From an uncultured Verrucomicrobiota bacterium (GTDB taxonomy: Bacteria > Verrucomicrobiota > Kiritimatiellia > RFP12 > UBA1067), in the NCBI GenBank assembly GCA_946631345.1, contig CAMPAA010000158.1, positions 1-7,500 on the forward strand: a stretch of DNA of 7,500 nucleotides, in the 5' to 3' direction. Numbering within the stretch: position 1 is the first letter of the stretch; the number at the start of each line of letters is the position of its first letter. Position numbers and translations under genes: made by a program. Below, one piece after another: positions 6,228 to 7,500 of the stretch. The notes beneath the pieces were generated by a model that was not told the DNA's origin, searched no databases, and worked only from the letters and a program-made list of their open reading frames with translations.

Positions 6228-7316
6228 TCATATCTTGCCGAGACCGGCGGCGATGCGCTCGGTGAGGTCTTTCTCGCGCAGGGCTGAGAGCACCGGATCG
6301 AGAGCCCCTTCAATGATGCGGTCGAGCGAGTAGAGCGTGAGATCCACGCGATGGTCTGTGAGGCGGTTCTGCGGGAAGTTGTAGGTGCGGATGCGTTCCG
6401 AGCGGTCTCCCGAACCGCGCAGGGTTAGGCGCGACGCCCCCAGCTTGGCCTCCTCCTCGCGGCGGCGGAAGTCGAGGATGCGCGCCTTGAGCGTGGCGAG
6501 GCACTTCTCCCGGTTGCGTATCTGCGAGCGTTCATCCTGGCACTGAGCCACAAGCCCAGTTGGCAGATGCGTCATGCGCACCGCGGATTCCGTCTTGTTC
6601 ACGTGCTGACCCCCGGCACCACCCGCGCAGAACAGGTCTATGCGAAGATCCTTCTCGGGGATTTCAAGATCATCCTCCTCGTCGGCCTCCGGGAACACCA
6701 CCACCGTCGCCGCGCTCGTGTGGATGCGGCCCTGCGCCTCGGTCTCGGGCACGCGCTGCACGCGGTGCCCGCCGCTCTCGAACCGGAAAAGCCCATAGGC
6801 ACCATCTCCCTCGACGGTGAAGATGACTTCCTTGTAGCCGTCGAGCGACGTCTGGTTTGCGGACATCACGCGGATGCGCCAGCCTTTCGCCTCACAGTAG
6901 CGCGAATACATCCTGAACAGATCGCCCGCGAAGAGGGCGGCCTCCTCGCCACCCGTACCGGCACGGATCTCGAAGCATGCGTTGCGCGCCTCCAGCGGAT
7001 CGGGCGGCAGAAGCCCCGCCAGCACCTCGCGCTCGGCTTCGGGGATTCCCGCCGAAAGGCCCTCCACCTCCTTCTCGGCCTCTGCAGCGAGCTCGGGGTC
7101 GAGCGAAGGGTCTGCAAGCATGGCCTTGGCGCCGTCAATGTCGTCAAGGAGCTTGAAGTAGCGCTTCGCCGCCGCCTCGAGCTTCTTGAGGGCGGTATGC
7201 TCGCGCACCGTCTCGCGGTAGCGCTTGGCGTCCGCCATAACGGAAGAATCGCCCATCGCGGCCTCAACCGCAGAAAGGCGATCCAACACTTTTCCGATCT
7301 GGGCTTTCTCGATCAA
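6228..7316 (-). CDS. prfA: Peptide chain release factor 1
   Basis: Cytoplasmic class I release factor that reads UAA and UAG in the ribosomal A site and triggers release of the finished peptide. Full length at 362 residues. The N-terminal coiled region spans about 1-105, followed by the family block EIRAGTGGEEAALFAGDLFR at 116-135. The codon-recognition tripeptide is PET at 190-192 in RVPETEAQGRIHTSA; this fits the RF1 PxT form and excludes RF2, which has SPF. The catalytic GGQ is at 235-237 in GAGGQHVNKTESAVR, and NRLTDHR is near the C-terminus. The start codon is TTG at 7314-7316. It is supported by alignment to the usual RF1 N-terminus and by a 4-bp overlap with the rpmE stop, although no well-spaced ribosome site precedes it. 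GGQ glutamine methylation by PrmC is expected from the family, but prmC is not next door. Codons are more G/C-rich at third positions than in the genes to its left. Confidence 0.97.
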   Translation of the reverse strand: MIEKAQIGKVLDRLSAVEAAMGDSSVMADAKRYRETVREHTALKKLEAAAKRYFKLLDDIDGAKAMLADPSLDPELAAEAEKEVEGLSAGIPEAEREVLAGLLPPDPLEARNACFEIRAGTGGEEAALFAGDLFRMYSRYCEAKGWRIRVMSANQTSLDGYKEVIFTVEGDGAYGLFRFESGGHRVQRVPETEAQGRIHTSAATVVVFPEADEEDDLEIPEKDLRIDLFCAGGAGGQHVNKTESAVRMTHLPTGLVAQCQDERSQIRNREKCLATLKARILDFRRREEEAKLGASRLTLRGSGDRSERIRTYNFPQNRLTDHRVDLTLYSLDRIIEGALDPVLSALREKDLTERIAAGLGKI

Positions 7317-7500
7317 GCCTTTTTCTGGAACTTCGCGTAGCGCTTCTTGAACGAATCAACGCGGCCTTCCGTATCGACCATCGTCTTCTGCCCCGTGAAG
7401 TATGGGTGGCACGCCGAGCAGGTGTTCACCTGCATCTCCTTCTTGGTGGAGCGCGTCTTGATGACATTGCCGCACGCGCACGTGATCGTCGCGTCTTCGT
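7313..7500 (-). CDS. rpmE: 50S ribosomal protein bL31, C-terminal 61 residues (partial)
   Basis: Structural protein of the large ribosomal subunit that helps bridge the two subunits. Only the last 61 codons are in the window; the start lies beyond 7500. The visible part runs from EDATITCACG to KKRYAKFQKKA. It has the family hallmarks CACG, TRSTKKE, CSACHPYFTGQK and a VDTEGRVDSFKKRY tail. The C-x-C and C-x-x-C pairs are intact, so this is the zinc-binding (C+) type rather than the zinc-free paralog made under zinc starvation. Only the first few residues are missing compared with the usual length. The TGA stop overlaps the prfA TTG, so the two genes form one operon with likely coupled translation. 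rpmE-prfA adjacency is common in bacteria. Confidence 0.97.
   Translation of the reverse strand, partial: EDATITCACGNVIKTRSTKKEMQVNTCSACHPYFTGQKTMVDTEGRVDSFKKRYAKFQKKA

Noticed and set aside
6567..7340. Plus-strand open frame of 257 codons opposite prfA
   Set aside because: It is an antisense shadow in G/C-rich sequence. The minus strand encodes a complete, conserved RF1 here, and the plus-strand product has no recognisable motif.

Overview
The window is a piece of a bacterial chromosome, most likely from the Verrucomicrobiota/Kiritimatiellota/Lentisphaerota group. That placement is an inference. It rests on a standard bacterial rpmE-prfA pair next to very long secreted beta-helix and glycoside-hydrolase-like proteins, a layout typical of polysaccharide-degrading members of these phyla. 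No 16S or other clean phylogenetic marker is present. All five genes lie on the minus strand, so the biological order runs from high to low coordinates.

Right part (7500 down to 6228): the 3' end of rpmE (zinc-type ribosomal protein bL31) overlaps the start of prfA (release factor 1) by four bases. prfA appears to begin with TTG and to be translated by coupling to rpmE. The expected third partner, prmC, does not follow.

Spacer (6227 to 6048): a short A/T-rich gap with one clean hairpin just after prfA, several A-tracts, and a good sigma70-like promoter candidate (TTGAAA, 16 bp, TATCAT) facing the three genes downstream.

Left part (6047 down to 83): a tight three-gene transcription unit of exported proteins. 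First comes a TIM-barrel-like, probably carbohydrate-active protein with a cysteine-rich beta-sandwich tail. Fourteen bases later comes a Tat-exported calcineurin-like phosphoesterase with all metal ligands. Joined to it by an ATGA overlap is a 904-residue Sec-exported protein built from two diverged copies of a right-handed beta-helix module. A reasonable but unproven reading is a small secreted or periplasmic set for binding and trimming a complex, perhaps phosphorylated, glycan.

The most unusual signal is an interrupted palindrome of 67 bp (up to 87 bp with mismatches) inside the 5' end of the first of these genes. It is read through in frame as an odd Arg/Pro/Gly-rich stretch ahead of what looks like the real signal peptide. 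It resembles a palindromic repeat element inserted in or just before a coding region. I see no CRISPR array, tRNA, rRNA, transposase or known defence system in the window.
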